From Crocosphaera sp038442745 (lineage in GTDB: Bacteria > Cyanobacteriota > Cyanobacteriia > Cyanobacteriales > Microcystaceae), in the NCBI RefSeq assembly GCF_038442745.1, contig NZ_JARVCN010000428.1, positions 5,428-69,427 on the forward strand: a stretch of 64,000 nt of DNA. Direction: 5' to 3'. The notes beneath the pieces are model-generated. The model saw nothing but the letters and a program-made list of their open reading frames with translations. It made no database searches and was not told the origin of the DNA. Of this stretch, positions 37,237-45,135 are shown piece by piece (within the stretch, counting starts at the first letter, position 1; the number at the start of each line of letters is the position of its first letter). The translations under genes and the position numbers were made by a program.

Positions 37237-37791
37237 ATGAAGTTTTTTACATACAGCCTAACTGTCACAATAACCATTATCTTATCAGTTACAGGATTGA
37301 TGGGAAATACCAAAGACACCCCTAATCTAGAAATTAGTCAAAGTTCAACAGTTACTAATCAAAGACCTGCTATTAATTTATCGGTTTCAGACTTGGTTAC
37401 GGTACGTTTAAATAAAGGATCACATACAGGGAAATTGATTGCTTTTAATGCTAATTATTTAACAATTGAAGGCAACGGTGGAGCAGAAAAAATTCTCATT
37501 TCTCAAGTAAAGGAAATAGAATTTAAAGGTGATGTTTGGGTCAAGAATTCTGATGGTACAATCATAACATTTCCTTGGCGTGGAGGTGATAAAATTTTAT
37601 CGAAATTGCCAATAAATGCCTTAATAGTAGACAAAGGTATAAAAAAAGCAACCCTAAATTTAGATAGCTTAAGTGAGGGGGGATACAACAGATTTATACA
37701 AGATACTACAGGAAAAAATTATGGAATAAAAATGATAACTTTCGATTCATCAGGAACAATCACAGTCAAAATAAAGCAAATTATAAAGTAG
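37237..37791 (+). CDS. Exported protein of unknown function
   Basis: 184 residues from the ATG at 37237. The frame continues to a TTG at 37180, but MKFFTYSLTVTITIILSVTG is a normal signal peptide, so the ATG is preferred. The mature part contains LNKGSHTGKLIAFNANYLTI followed by SQVKEIEFKGDVWVKNSDG, which looks like a small beta-barrel (Sm/SH3-like) segment. C-terminal part is basic and beta-rich. Not recognised as a family. Divergent from hicBA with an 81-base gap, so its promoter overlaps theirs. Confidence 0.65.
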   Translation: MKFFTYSLTVTITIILSVTGLMGNTKDTPNLEISQSSTVTNQRPAINLSVSDLVTVRLNKGSHTGKLIAFNANYLTIEGNGGAEKILISQVKEIEFKGDVWVKNSDGTIITFPWRGGDKILSKLPINALIVDKGIKKATLNLDSLSEGGYNRFIQDTTGKNYGIKMITFDSSGTITVKIKQIIK

Positions 37792-37833
37792 ATTAATTAA
37801 CGCTATAATGGTGAGTTACGTTATTGATCACTA

Positions 37834-38046
37834 ATGCCTAAGAAAATTTGAGAACTGAAACAAATGTTAACACAAGCAGGATTTATTTCTCGTACTGGTA
37901 AAGTTAGTCATTCAAACTGGTTTAACCCCTTGTATGCAGGGATAATTACTATTTCAGTAAAAGATGGTTCTGATGCGAGAGAATATTTAGAGAAAGAAGT
38001 TTTAAAAGCAATTTAAGAAGTTAACAAGAGAGACAAAAATAGATAA
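37834..38046 (+). pseudogene. hicA: Decayed HicA-type toxin gene with two internal in-frame stops
   Basis: Conceptual translation from ATG 37834 reads MPKKI, stop, ELKQMLTQAGFISRTG, then KVSHSNWFNPLYAGIITIS and KDGSDAREYLEKEVLKAI, stop, EVNKRDKNR, stop. This is the cyanobacterial HicA sequence with TGA at 37849-37851 (where Arg CGA is expected) and TAA at 38014-38016 (where Gln CAA is expected). The His of the toxin motif is kept but its Gly is Val. A shorter frame from ATG 37864 to 38016 (50 codons) could be translated, lacking the first helix. The intact antitoxin follows immediately. Confidence 0.75.
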
Positions 38047-38059
38047 ACTTAAATATCAG

Positions 38060-38263
38060 ATGATTATCCAATGGTTAGATAAAGATAATTGTTATTTAGT
38101 TGGATTACCCGACTTTACAGGACAAAAATGGAGAACTCATGGTGATACTTATAATGAAGTAGTAACTAATGGGGTAGAAGTTCTAGATTTATTAATTGAA
38201 GATTACAAATTAACAGGAGAATCGTTACCAATACCGACTACTTATTGCTCTGAAGTTGCTTAG
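38060..38263 (+). CDS. hicB: HicB-like antitoxin, orphaned by decay of its toxin
   Basis: 67 residues. IIQWLDKDNCYLVGLPDFTG and KWRTHGDTYNEVVTNGVEVL match short HicB proteins (DxxCYLVxLPDF ... THGxTYxEA). The order here is toxin-antitoxin (hicAB), opposite to the hicBA pair 900 bases upstream, and the two HicB sequences are only distantly alike. No stop interrupts this frame. It may still be expressed from the old operon promoter before 37834. Confidence 0.82.
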   Translation: MIIQWLDKDNCYLVGLPDFTGQKWRTHGDTYNEVVTNGVEVLDLLIEDYKLTGESLPIPTTYCSEVA

Positions 38264-38386
38264 ATATAGTAATAAAAAAATAGGTTAGGATATTTCAAGT
38301 GTCTTTAATTATCATTCCGAAGCAATGAGGAATATTATAGATGTTCTAATAATCATGCGTAGGGTTATATCTGTTTAATTAGATTC

Positions 38387-38476
38387 ATGACAAGGGTAGA
38401 ATTTTTGCCAGATTTACCAGTTGAAATTTAAGAAATTGATTAGACTGTAATTGGACAAAATTATCGGAATTTTCTA
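38387..38476 (+). pseudogene. Possible coding remnant in frame with the orthocaspase start
   Basis: From ATG 38387 the frame reads MTRVEFLPDLPVEI, TAA, EID, TAG, TVIGQNYRNFL and then runs directly into the ATG of the orthocaspase. The protein-like composition and two stops that could be C-to-T changes of Gln codons suggest debris of a small gene. No homologous family is recognised, so this is weakly supported. Confidence 0.25.
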
Positions 38477-39526
38477 ATGTTTCCCCTGAGACAGTCTCTC
38501 CCTATCTCAATCATCACTGGTTTAGGTTTTATAACCGTTACTGCCTCCCAAGCAACCACCCATAATAATTTTATTCCTGTTGGGTTTAATAAGGAAACCC
38601 AACCTACCCATAATCAGACTTTAATTGCTCAAAAACAGTCTAAAGTTGCGCTGGTTATCGGGAACGCTGATTATAAAGAAAAACCTTTATCTAATTCTGT
38701 AAATGATGCAACAGATATAGCAAAAGCGTTGGAAGAATTGGGATTTGAGGTAACGTTGGTGAAAGACACAGATTTACCGACGATGGAGGAAGAAATAGAT
38801 AAGTTTAGCCAAGAATTACGATATGGTGGGGTTGGTTTGTTTTATTATGCGGGACATGGGATACAGATGGGGGGAGAAAACTATTTGACTCCCCTCAAAG
38901 CGCAACTTAAGCGAGAAAAGGACGTAAAACGTGAATATCTTGACCTGGAAACGGTATTAGATGCAATGGAAACAGCGCAAACTCGCATAAATATCGTTAT
39001 TATTGATGCTTGTCGAGAGGAGCCTTTTTATAGTCAATTGCCTTCTTTTTATAGTCACTTGCTTTCTTCTTATCGTAGTTTATCAAATCGGGGTTTAGCA
39101 GAAGTCAAGTCGCTCCCCGAAGGAACCGTTATGGCATTTGCCACTGCACCAAATGAATTAGCAGCCGATGGAATAAATACTAGAAATTCTCCTTTTACTT
39201 CAGCATTACTGCAACACATCAAGACAGCAAATTTAGATGTACAGTTAATGTTGAGACGGGTTAGTCAATCGGTTCACAAAAAGACAAATAAAGAGCAAAA
39301 ACCTTGGACAATCGCTAATTTAGTTGGGGGTGAGTTTCATTTGAATCCTCAGTCAATTAGTACTATTCCCGTTTTTGAACCTCCTATTGTACCAACCCCA
39401 ATAGATAAAAATAAACCATCAGATTCAGATGATGGTCATAATGATGATTTTAAGCCACGTCGTCCTCCTACAATAGAATCAAGCCCAAGTACTATAACTT
39501 GTCCAGGCTATGAAGAAAAGTGTTAA
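38477..39526 (+). CDS. Orthocaspase (peptidase C14 caspase-like protein), exported
   Basis: 349 residues. Hydrophobic N-terminal region (about 8-24) resembles a signal peptide. The p20 domain begins with SKVALVIGNADYKEKPLSNS, and the catalytic dyad is His127 in LFYYAGHGIQM and Cys179 in IVIIDACREEP; LPEGTVMAFATAPNELAADG and SPFTSALLQHIK complete the p10-like part. C-terminal 60 residues are Pro/Asp-rich and end in CPGYEEKC. Prokaryotic metacaspase-like enzymes usually cleave after Arg/Lys. Both catalytic residues are intact. It lies next to decayed toxin-antitoxin genes and another exported protein. Confidence 0.9.
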   Translation: MFPLRQSLPISIITGLGFITVTASQATTHNNFIPVGFNKETQPTHNQTLIAQKQSKVALVIGNADYKEKPLSNSVNDATDIAKALEELGFEVTLVKDTDLPTMEEEIDKFSQELRYGGVGLFYYAGHGIQMGGENYLTPLKAQLKREKDVKREYLDLETVLDAMETAQTRINIVIIDACREEPFYSQLPSFYSHLLSSYRSLSNRGLAEVKSLPEGTVMAFATAPNELAADGINTRNSPFTSALLQHIKTANLDVQLMLRRVSQSVHKKTNKEQKPWTIANLVGGEFHLNPQSISTIPVFEPPIVPTPIDKNKPSDSDDGHNDDFKPRRPPTIESSPSTITCPGYEEKC

Positions 39527-39577
39527 GATGTTTTGACATAAAAAAAGGTAAATTATATGTAAAAAAAAACTTTTGTA

Positions 39578-40282
39578 ATGGTAGCTTTCAGCTTGCTTAC
39601 AATCACTCACTTGTTTATAAAAACTAATTATGCTTTGGCTGAAAAATCAGAAGGATCAATTATAGAGGATGATCTTAATATCCAAAATTTATTGCCTTGG
39701 GGTCTCCCAGACTTGCCATATAGTCAAGTTCTTGATATTCAAGACAGTTTAATCAATTCATCTATTGGTAAGGTGGTTATAGACAAGTATGAAGATACAA
39801 ATGGTGGCCTTATTGTATTTACTAATCCTCCACATCCTGGAAAACAAAATTTTATTTCTCTTTGGGGAAGTAAAATTGAGGGCTGTTTTGTTAGATTGAT
39901 TTTTCAATACGCATCTTCTTCTAATCCAATTGATCATCAAAAATTGACTCCCATTCGACTTGATATTGGAGTTGATGGCACGATTATCAGGTTACGACGT
40001 GAAGGTATTGCTAATGCTCAATACTGGAAGCAAAATTATACCTATAAAGTGAGTAACAACCAAATTTCTTATAATAGAACAGGAGTTTTATATGTAGGAA
40101 AACAAAGCTTTCCTATAAACTCTGAACAAGTTAATCATTTAAGGTCATCTTCACCACAAGAAGTTAAAGGTAGAATAACTTTTTCTGATGGTTCTACTAT
40201 AATCTTTCCTATTGGAGTAGAAACAGTTAAGCGGTGGAAAAATGTTTATAGTTTTAATCCTTCCTGCAAACCTATTAATTAA
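39578..40282 (+). CDS. Exported hypothetical protein
   Basis: 234 residues. The N-terminus (VAFSLLTITHLFIKTNYALA) is a signal-peptide core with an AxA-like end but no basic residues before it. In the same frame an ATG at 39557 is followed at once by TAA and then AAA AAA ACT TTT GTA, which would supply the missing Met-Lys-Lys start; see findings. The mature part is beta-rich with single Cys near the end. No family recognised. It begins 51 bases after the orthocaspase and could be its operon partner. Confidence 0.55.
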   Translation: MVAFSLLTITHLFIKTNYALAEKSEGSIIEDDLNIQNLLPWGLPDLPYSQVLDIQDSLINSSIGKVVIDKYEDTNGGLIVFTNPPHPGKQNFISLWGSKIEGCFVRLIFQYASSSNPIDHQKLTPIRLDIGVDGTIIRLRREGIANAQYWKQNYTYKVSNNQISYNRTGVLYVGKQSFPINSEQVNHLRSSSPQEVKGRITFSDGSTIIFPIGVETVKRWKNVYSFNPSCKPIN

Positions 40283-40638
40283 GGAATGAAATATATTTAT
40301 TCCCAAATGGCGAAATTGTTACCCTGCAATGGATGCTTGAACCATGAAAAAACTGACATAGATTTAACAAGAGTCTGCAAGAATTAACGAAACTGTAAGG
40401 GTGTAAGGAAGAAAGTTCAACCCATGCCATTACACGGTGCTGATAAAATGGCAGGATTACGCTTAAAAGGCATTTATCCGGCGACAATATTAGAAGGCGA
40501 TCGCCAGTTTTGGCTATAGTATTAATTTATCCCTCTCAGACCATGATACTCTCAAGCCTAAGATGCTCCAGAAACTTTAATCATTAAGTCGATGATTTTT
40601 GATACGCTTAGCATAGCAGATCGATTTGTAATCTGCTT
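40283..40638. other. 356-base gap with probable coding debris
   Basis: No intact gene. The segment 40424-40519 looks like a gene fragment (listed separately). The last 100 bases before 40639 presumably contain the promoter of the Crp-family gene. Confidence 0.4.
40424..40519 (+). pseudogene. Short protein-like fragment
   Basis: 31 codons reading MPLHGADKMAGLRLK then GIYPATILEGDRQFWL, stop, with a HIP1 site inside. The composition is protein-like and codon choice matches the neighbours, but there is no continuation upstream without stops and no family is recognised. It is probably a fragment of a lost gene. Confidence 0.3.
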
Positions 40639-41355
40639 ATGAAGCTTATGGAAGATATCAAAAACTATCGTAACCAATCTCCAGATCTCCGAGACAGTCT
40701 AATAAAAGCCCCCTTTTTCAGTGAGTTACCAGAACAGAGTCTAAAACTGGTGATGAACCATGCCGTACTTCGTAGTCATCCAGCCAATCGTGTCATTCTC
40801 CTAGAAAATGACTGGGGGGGGTCTGTTTACTTTATCTTAGACGGATGGGTAAAGATTCGCACCCATAATGTTGACGGGAAAGAAGTAACCTTGAATATCG
40901 TGGGAAAAGGAGAAATTATCGGTGAAATGGCGGCTTTAGAAGAAGCCCCTCGATCGACCGATGCCATTACTTTAACCCCTACCACCATCAGTAGCATTCC
41001 TGCACAGGATTTTGTGAGCTTGCTCAATATTGACCCCGTGGCAGGGATTAGATTAGCTCAGGTTATGGCCAAACGTCTGCGGCAACTAAACCGACGATTG
41101 AGGTTACGGGAAGCCGACAGTCTCTCACGGGTTGCTGATACTCTTTTATTCTTGGCTGAGGGACAGGGAAAGCAAACCAGCAAAGGTGTAGAAATCCCTA
41201 ATTTACCCCATCGGGAATTGAGCAGTATTAGTGGATTAGCCCGAGAAACAGTGACACGATCTCTGACTAAATTAGAAAAAAAAGGTTTAATTAAACGAGA
41301 AGACGATATCTTGTGTATCTTTTCTTTGAACAATCTAGAACAAATTATTTCCTAA
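40639..41355 (+). CDS. Crp/Fnr-family transcriptional regulator
   Basis: 238 residues. N-terminal cNMP-binding fold (SELPEQSLKLVMNHAVLRSH, GGSVYFILDGWVKIRTHNVD, GKGEIIGEMAALEEAPRSTD), dimerization helix (LAQVMAKRLRQLNRRLRLRE) and C-terminal helix-turn-helix (SSISGLARETVTRSLTKLEK, KGLIKRED). The RxTD after the phosphate cassette resembles cAMP-binding members, but the FGEMA/RS pattern is not decisive, so the ligand is uncertain. It is not NtcA by sequence. The first ATG gives MKLMEDIKN; the fourth codon is also ATG. The next gene starts 4 bases after its stop. Confidence 0.88.
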   Translation: MKLMEDIKNYRNQSPDLRDSLIKAPFFSELPEQSLKLVMNHAVLRSHPANRVILLENDWGGSVYFILDGWVKIRTHNVDGKEVTLNIVGKGEIIGEMAALEEAPRSTDAITLTPTTISSIPAQDFVSLLNIDPVAGIRLAQVMAKRLRQLNRRLRLREADSLSRVADTLLFLAEGQGKQTSKGVEIPNLPHRELSSISGLARETVTRSLTKLEKKGLIKREDDILCIFSLNNLEQIIS

Positions 41356-41359
41356 CATA

Positions 41360-42082
41360 ATGGATGATTCCAACTGGGTAGACGAAGGGGATGAACTACT
41401 CAATAAACCTGAGTTGACCCCTGCAAAAATCCCCACCTCTCCCCTAAACCCAAAATCTGCTAAGATTCAGCAAACACTGGCTATGGTAGAAACAGCCTTT
41501 CTAGCCAGTGCAGGTAGTTTGATCTGGTTAATCAACTACTATTTCCCCCTCGGTCCACTATTTAGGATATTTTTCCCTCTTCCCATTGCTCTGCTTTATT
41601 TACGGTGGGGAAACCGCGCAGCTTGGATGGGGGCTTTAGTATCTGGGTTATTACTAACAGTATTAATGGGGCCTACCCGTAGCATTGTGTTCTTAATGCC
41701 TTATGGATTTATAGGGGTTCAGTTAGGGGCGTTTTGGCGCAGAAATGTACCCTGGGAGTTTTCTATAATTACAGGGTCTTTATTGAGTACATTCGGTTTA
41801 TTTTTTCGTTTTTGGTTATTTTCTATTCTTTTAGGGGAAGATCTCTGGCAATATATCACCAATCAGATGGCAGGGTTCGCCGAATGGATATTTTTGAGAG
41901 TCGGTATTTTAGCTCAGCCGAGTTCTACCTTCATTCAAGGCTTGGTAATTTTTACGATTTTTGTAAATAGTCTTATTTATCTATTGTCGGTACATTTGGT
42001 AGCCTTATTAGTGCTAGATAAACTAGGTAATCCAATCCCTCGTCCTCCTAAATGGGTACAAATTATTTTAGATTACGAGTAA
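41360..42082 (+). CDS. DUF2232-type membrane protein
   Basis: 240 residues, five or six hydrophobic segments after a polar 45-residue N-terminus. The segment RIFFPLPIALLYLRWGNRAA at about 67-86 is typical of cyanobacterial DUF2232/YybS-like proteins (substrate-component-like membrane proteins). Begins 4 bases after the Crp-family gene, so the two are very likely co-transcribed. Function unknown. Confidence 0.72.
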   Translation: MDDSNWVDEGDELLNKPELTPAKIPTSPLNPKSAKIQQTLAMVETAFLASAGSLIWLINYYFPLGPLFRIFFPLPIALLYLRWGNRAAWMGALVSGLLLTVLMGPTRSIVFLMPYGFIGVQLGAFWRRNVPWEFSIITGSLLSTFGLFFRFWLFSILLGEDLWQYITNQMAGFAEWIFLRVGILAQPSSTFIQGLVIFTIFVNSLIYLLSVHLVALLVLDKLGNPIPRPPKWVQIILDYE

Positions 42083-42173
42083 TCATGTGTGAAAAAGTAA
42101 GTAAAACGGGATCCCAAAACAAAGGATCTTAAGCTCAAGTAGATAGACAAGGAAAACAAATAGGGCTGAAAAA

Positions 42174-42554
42174 CTAAAAGTCAGCAAAAGGGATCAATCC
42201 TCCGCTACTTTTAGGATCACCTCGGTTGCTATTATCCCAGTCTTCGTGGTCTTTTTTAGCATCAGTGGTGGGAGAATCAGGAGAAAGCTCAGTGGATAGT
42301 TCATATTCGAGATTTTCAGAAATAATCCCATCGCTTTCTTGCACATCCCAAGACCACTGTTGATTTGTTTGGCTTTCTAAACCCTCTAAATCTTCCCAAG
42401 TCCCTGTAGGGGTTTCTGGGGGTTCGAGGGTTTCTACCGTGGTAAGCGAGGGTTCATTGGCTAGTACGTTGGGTAAAGAAGCCACGATCGCACTCAAAAT
42501 AACCATGCTCACAAAAGCAGGCCAAATGTAATTCACGAGTCTTAAAGGGTTCAT
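42174..42554 (-). CDS. Small exported or membrane-anchored acidic hypothetical protein
   Basis: 126 residues. One hydrophobic segment (IWPAFVSMVILSAIVASLPN, about 10-29), then a very acidic Thr/Ser/Glu-rich tail with no Cys. The tail repeats ETLEPPETPTGTWEDLEGLE-like low-complexity sequence and is probably disordered. No family recognised. It is convergent with the DUF2232 gene and divergent from nadK. Confidence 0.55.
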   Translation of the reverse strand: MNPLRLVNYIWPAFVSMVILSAIVASLPNVLANEPSLTTVETLEPPETPTGTWEDLEGLESQTNQQWSWDVQESDGIISENLEYELSTELSPDSPTTDAKKDHEDWDNSNRGDPKSSGGLIPFADF

Positions 42555-42778
42555 AGGTCATTCGGTCCTTCAATCAAGATCAAGCACTGGGCTAAATTGC
42601 CCCACCTATCTAAGATAATCAAAACTTAAAAATATGCAATGTATCAAAAGTGACCGATGAACAGTTAACGCTTCATCCACAACTAAATAATGCCCCAGTT
42701 AAAATGTAACTAAAGTTGCTCTTTTGCCAGAGCATTAAGGTTAACAATAAGAAGAAGATCCCTATTTAGTACATCAAC

Positions 42779-43702
42779 GTGGAACTAAAACAAGTTATCA
42801 TCGCCTACAAAGCAGGAGACACCCATAGTCAAACATGGGCTCAACGTTGCGCTAAAGAACTAGAAGCCCTGGAGTGTAAGGTATTAATGGGGCCTAGTGG
42901 CTATAAAGACAATCCCTACCCAGTGTTTCTTTCCTCTGCTTCAGAAAAGATCGATTTAGCCATTGTTTTAGGGGGAGACGGCACAATTTTAGCTTCCGCA
43001 AGACAACTGGCCCCCGAAGGAATACCCATCTTAGCGGTGAATGTGGGGGGGCATCTCGGATTTTTAACCGAACCCTTTGAACTATTCAAAGATACTGCAC
43101 AAGTTTGGCACCGTCTGCAAAGCGATCGCTACGCCATGTTACAAAGGATGATGTTGGAGGCGCGAGTCTGTGAAGGAGATCGCTGTTCCCCTGAGTCTGG
43201 AAGCGATCGCTTCTACTGTCTTAACGAAATGTGCATCAAACCAGCTAGTATCGACCGAATGCCCACTGCTATTTTAGAACTGGAAGTAGATGGAGAAATT
43301 GTCGATCAATATCAAGGGGATGGGTTATTGGTTGCTACCCCGACGGGTTCTACTTGTTACACTGCTTCGGCTAACGGGCCAATTATTCATCCTGGAATGG
43401 ATGCGATCGCTGTTACCCCTATTTGTCCTTTGAGTTTGTCCAGTCGTCCCATTGTTATTCCACCGCGTTCTGTTGTCAATATTTGGTCTTTGGGAGATTA
43501 TGAATTGAATACCAAATTGTGGACAGATAGTTCTTTGGCCACTTCTATTTGGCCTGGTCAATGGATATCGGTTAGAATGGCTCCTCGTATGGCTAGGTTT
43601 ATCGTTTTACGAGAAAATTACTCTTTCTATCAAACCCTACGGGAAAAGTTACAATGGGCGGGGACAAGAATTCATTTTGATAATAATCATCGAGTTAATT
43701 AG
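42779..43702 (+). CDS. nadK: NAD kinase
   Basis: 307 residues from a GTG start (ELKQVIIAYKAG follows at once, which matches the family N-terminus). The catalytic GGDGT motif is at residues 65-69 (AIVLGGDGTILASARQL). The second motif NEMCIKPASIDRMP and the glycine-rich GDGLLVATPTGSTCYTASAN complete the ATP-NAD kinase signature. It makes NADP from NAD in the cytoplasm. Cyanobacteria usually have two NAD kinases; this is one of them. Confidence 0.95.
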   Translation: MELKQVIIAYKAGDTHSQTWAQRCAKELEALECKVLMGPSGYKDNPYPVFLSSASEKIDLAIVLGGDGTILASARQLAPEGIPILAVNVGGHLGFLTEPFELFKDTAQVWHRLQSDRYAMLQRMMLEARVCEGDRCSPESGSDRFYCLNEMCIKPASIDRMPTAILELEVDGEIVDQYQGDGLLVATPTGSTCYTASANGPIIHPGMDAIAVTPICPLSLSSRPIVIPPRSVVNIWSLGDYELNTKLWTDSSLATSIWPGQWISVRMAPRMARFIVLRENYSFYQTLREKLQWAGTRIHFDNNHRVN

Positions 43703-43836
43703 ACCGAATGGTGTAATATTGAGACTTTAAGGTTAAATATTCTTCGGGGAAAAGTTAACAGTAGGTCATAAATTAAACCAGGAACTGATGACTGATAACC
43801 GAGTATTAAAGATCAAAAAATATTAAGTAAAATCCT

Positions 43837-45054
43837 ATGCCGTCACCCTCTAAGCGAATATTATTCATCAGCAATGGTCATGGGGAGGATAATCACTCTT
43901 CCTACGTCATTGAAGCTCTGCTACAACTGTACCCCAATCTGGAGGTGATGGCTATGCCCATTGTGGGGGAAGGGAATGCCTACCGACGCTTGGATGTCCC
44001 CATTATCGGACCGACCCAAAATATGCCCTCTGGAGGCTTTTCTTATATTAATCGTTTACGTTTGTTGACGGACTTAAAAGCGGGGTTAGTGGGGTTAACC
44101 TGGCAACAGTTACGGGCGGTTTGGCAGTGCGCACCTAGTTGCGATTTAATTATGGCAACCGGCGACACCGTATCCCAAGGATTTGCTTATTCTACGGGTT
44201 ATCCTTATGTTTCTTTTATTTCTTGTCTATCTGCGTTATACGAAGGGACATTGAAAGTTGGCCCATTCATCGGCACTTTTCTGCGATCGCCTCGCTGTTT
44301 AGGGGTGTTTACTAGAGATCCTTACACCGCCAAAGATTTGAAGCAACAGGGTATTACTAAGGCTAAATTTGGGGGTATTCCTTCCCTCGATAAATTACAG
44401 CCTACTAACAAAGATTTACAACTGAAAGCTGATATTCCCATGGTTGCTTTATTGCCAGGATCAAGACTACCCGAGGCGGTTCGCAACTTTAAATTACAAC
44501 TGAATCTTATTCGAGAAATTATTCAAGTTATCCCCTTGGAAAAAATACAATTTCGAGCCGCTTTAGTCCCGAAGTTGATGACAGAATTAACAGCAATAGC
44601 TGAGAGCGAAAACTGGCAATACGAAAACAATAAATTGAGTTATAAAACTCCACAGGGAACCGTAGAAGTTCTTTGTTATTCTGATGGTTTTAATGATATT
44701 TTACACCACTGTACAGTAATGTTAGGAATGGCAGGATTAGCTGTGGATCAAGGGATTGCATTGGGTAAACCAGTGATTCAAGTACCAGGAGAAGGTCCCC
44801 AGTTTACCTACGAGTTTGCTGAGGCACAAACCCGTTTAATTGGTAGTTGCGCTCAAACTATAGGTACAGGTCCTGCTACATCTGAAACCCTCAAAGAAGC
44901 AGCCCGATGTGTGGCTAAAACTGTTGTTAATAAGGGTTATTTAGAAGATTGCGAAATCAAGGGAAAAGCCCGTTTTGGTCCCCCAGGTGCTTCTGAAAGG
45001 ATTGCTCGTTTTTTAATATCTAATCTGGGAGTTCAGAGCAAAGATAATTCTTAG
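43837..45054 (+). CDS. Lipid-A-disaccharide-synthase-related glycosyltransferase
   Basis: 405 residues. GT-B-like: RILFISNGHGEDNHSSYVIE at the N-terminus, ICDLIMATGDTVSQG-like CDLIMATGDTVSQGFAYSTG, a nucleotide-sugar half with VALLPGSRLPEAVRNFKLQL, and GMAGLAVDQGIALGKPVIQV followed by PGEGPQFTY. This is the cyanobacterial LpxB-related protein rather than true LpxB, and no lpx genes accompany it. The acceptor is unknown. It lies 134 bases after nadK on the same strand. Confidence 0.8.
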   Translation: MPSPSKRILFISNGHGEDNHSSYVIEALLQLYPNLEVMAMPIVGEGNAYRRLDVPIIGPTQNMPSGGFSYINRLRLLTDLKAGLVGLTWQQLRAVWQCAPSCDLIMATGDTVSQGFAYSTGYPYVSFISCLSALYEGTLKVGPFIGTFLRSPRCLGVFTRDPYTAKDLKQQGITKAKFGGIPSLDKLQPTNKDLQLKADIPMVALLPGSRLPEAVRNFKLQLNLIREIIQVIPLEKIQFRAALVPKLMTELTAIAESENWQYENNKLSYKTPQGTVEVLCYSDGFNDILHHCTVMLGMAGLAVDQGIALGKPVIQVPGEGPQFTYEFAEAQTRLIGSCAQTIGTGPATSETLKEAARCVAKTVVNKGYLEDCEIKGKARFGPPGASERIARFLISNLGVQSKDNS

Positions 45055-45097
45055 ATTATTTTTTCTTAAATTTTCCTTTTATCTAGTTGTTTTGTGT

Positions 45098-45103
45098 TAT
45101 AAT
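45098..45103 (+). promoter_or_regulatory. Candidate -10 box of the ABC exporter gene
   Basis: TATAAT in TTGTGTTATAATATGC is a perfect -10 hexamer 33 bases before the ATG at 45136. No good -35 box is present at the expected distance. Confidence 0.45.
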
Positions 45104-45135
45104 ATGCACTTAATTTTGCTGAATCCATAATTCTA

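Noticed and set aside
41734..41970. 78-codon frame inside the DUF2232 gene in another frame
   Set aside because: It overlaps a well-supported membrane protein in the same direction with no independent signal.
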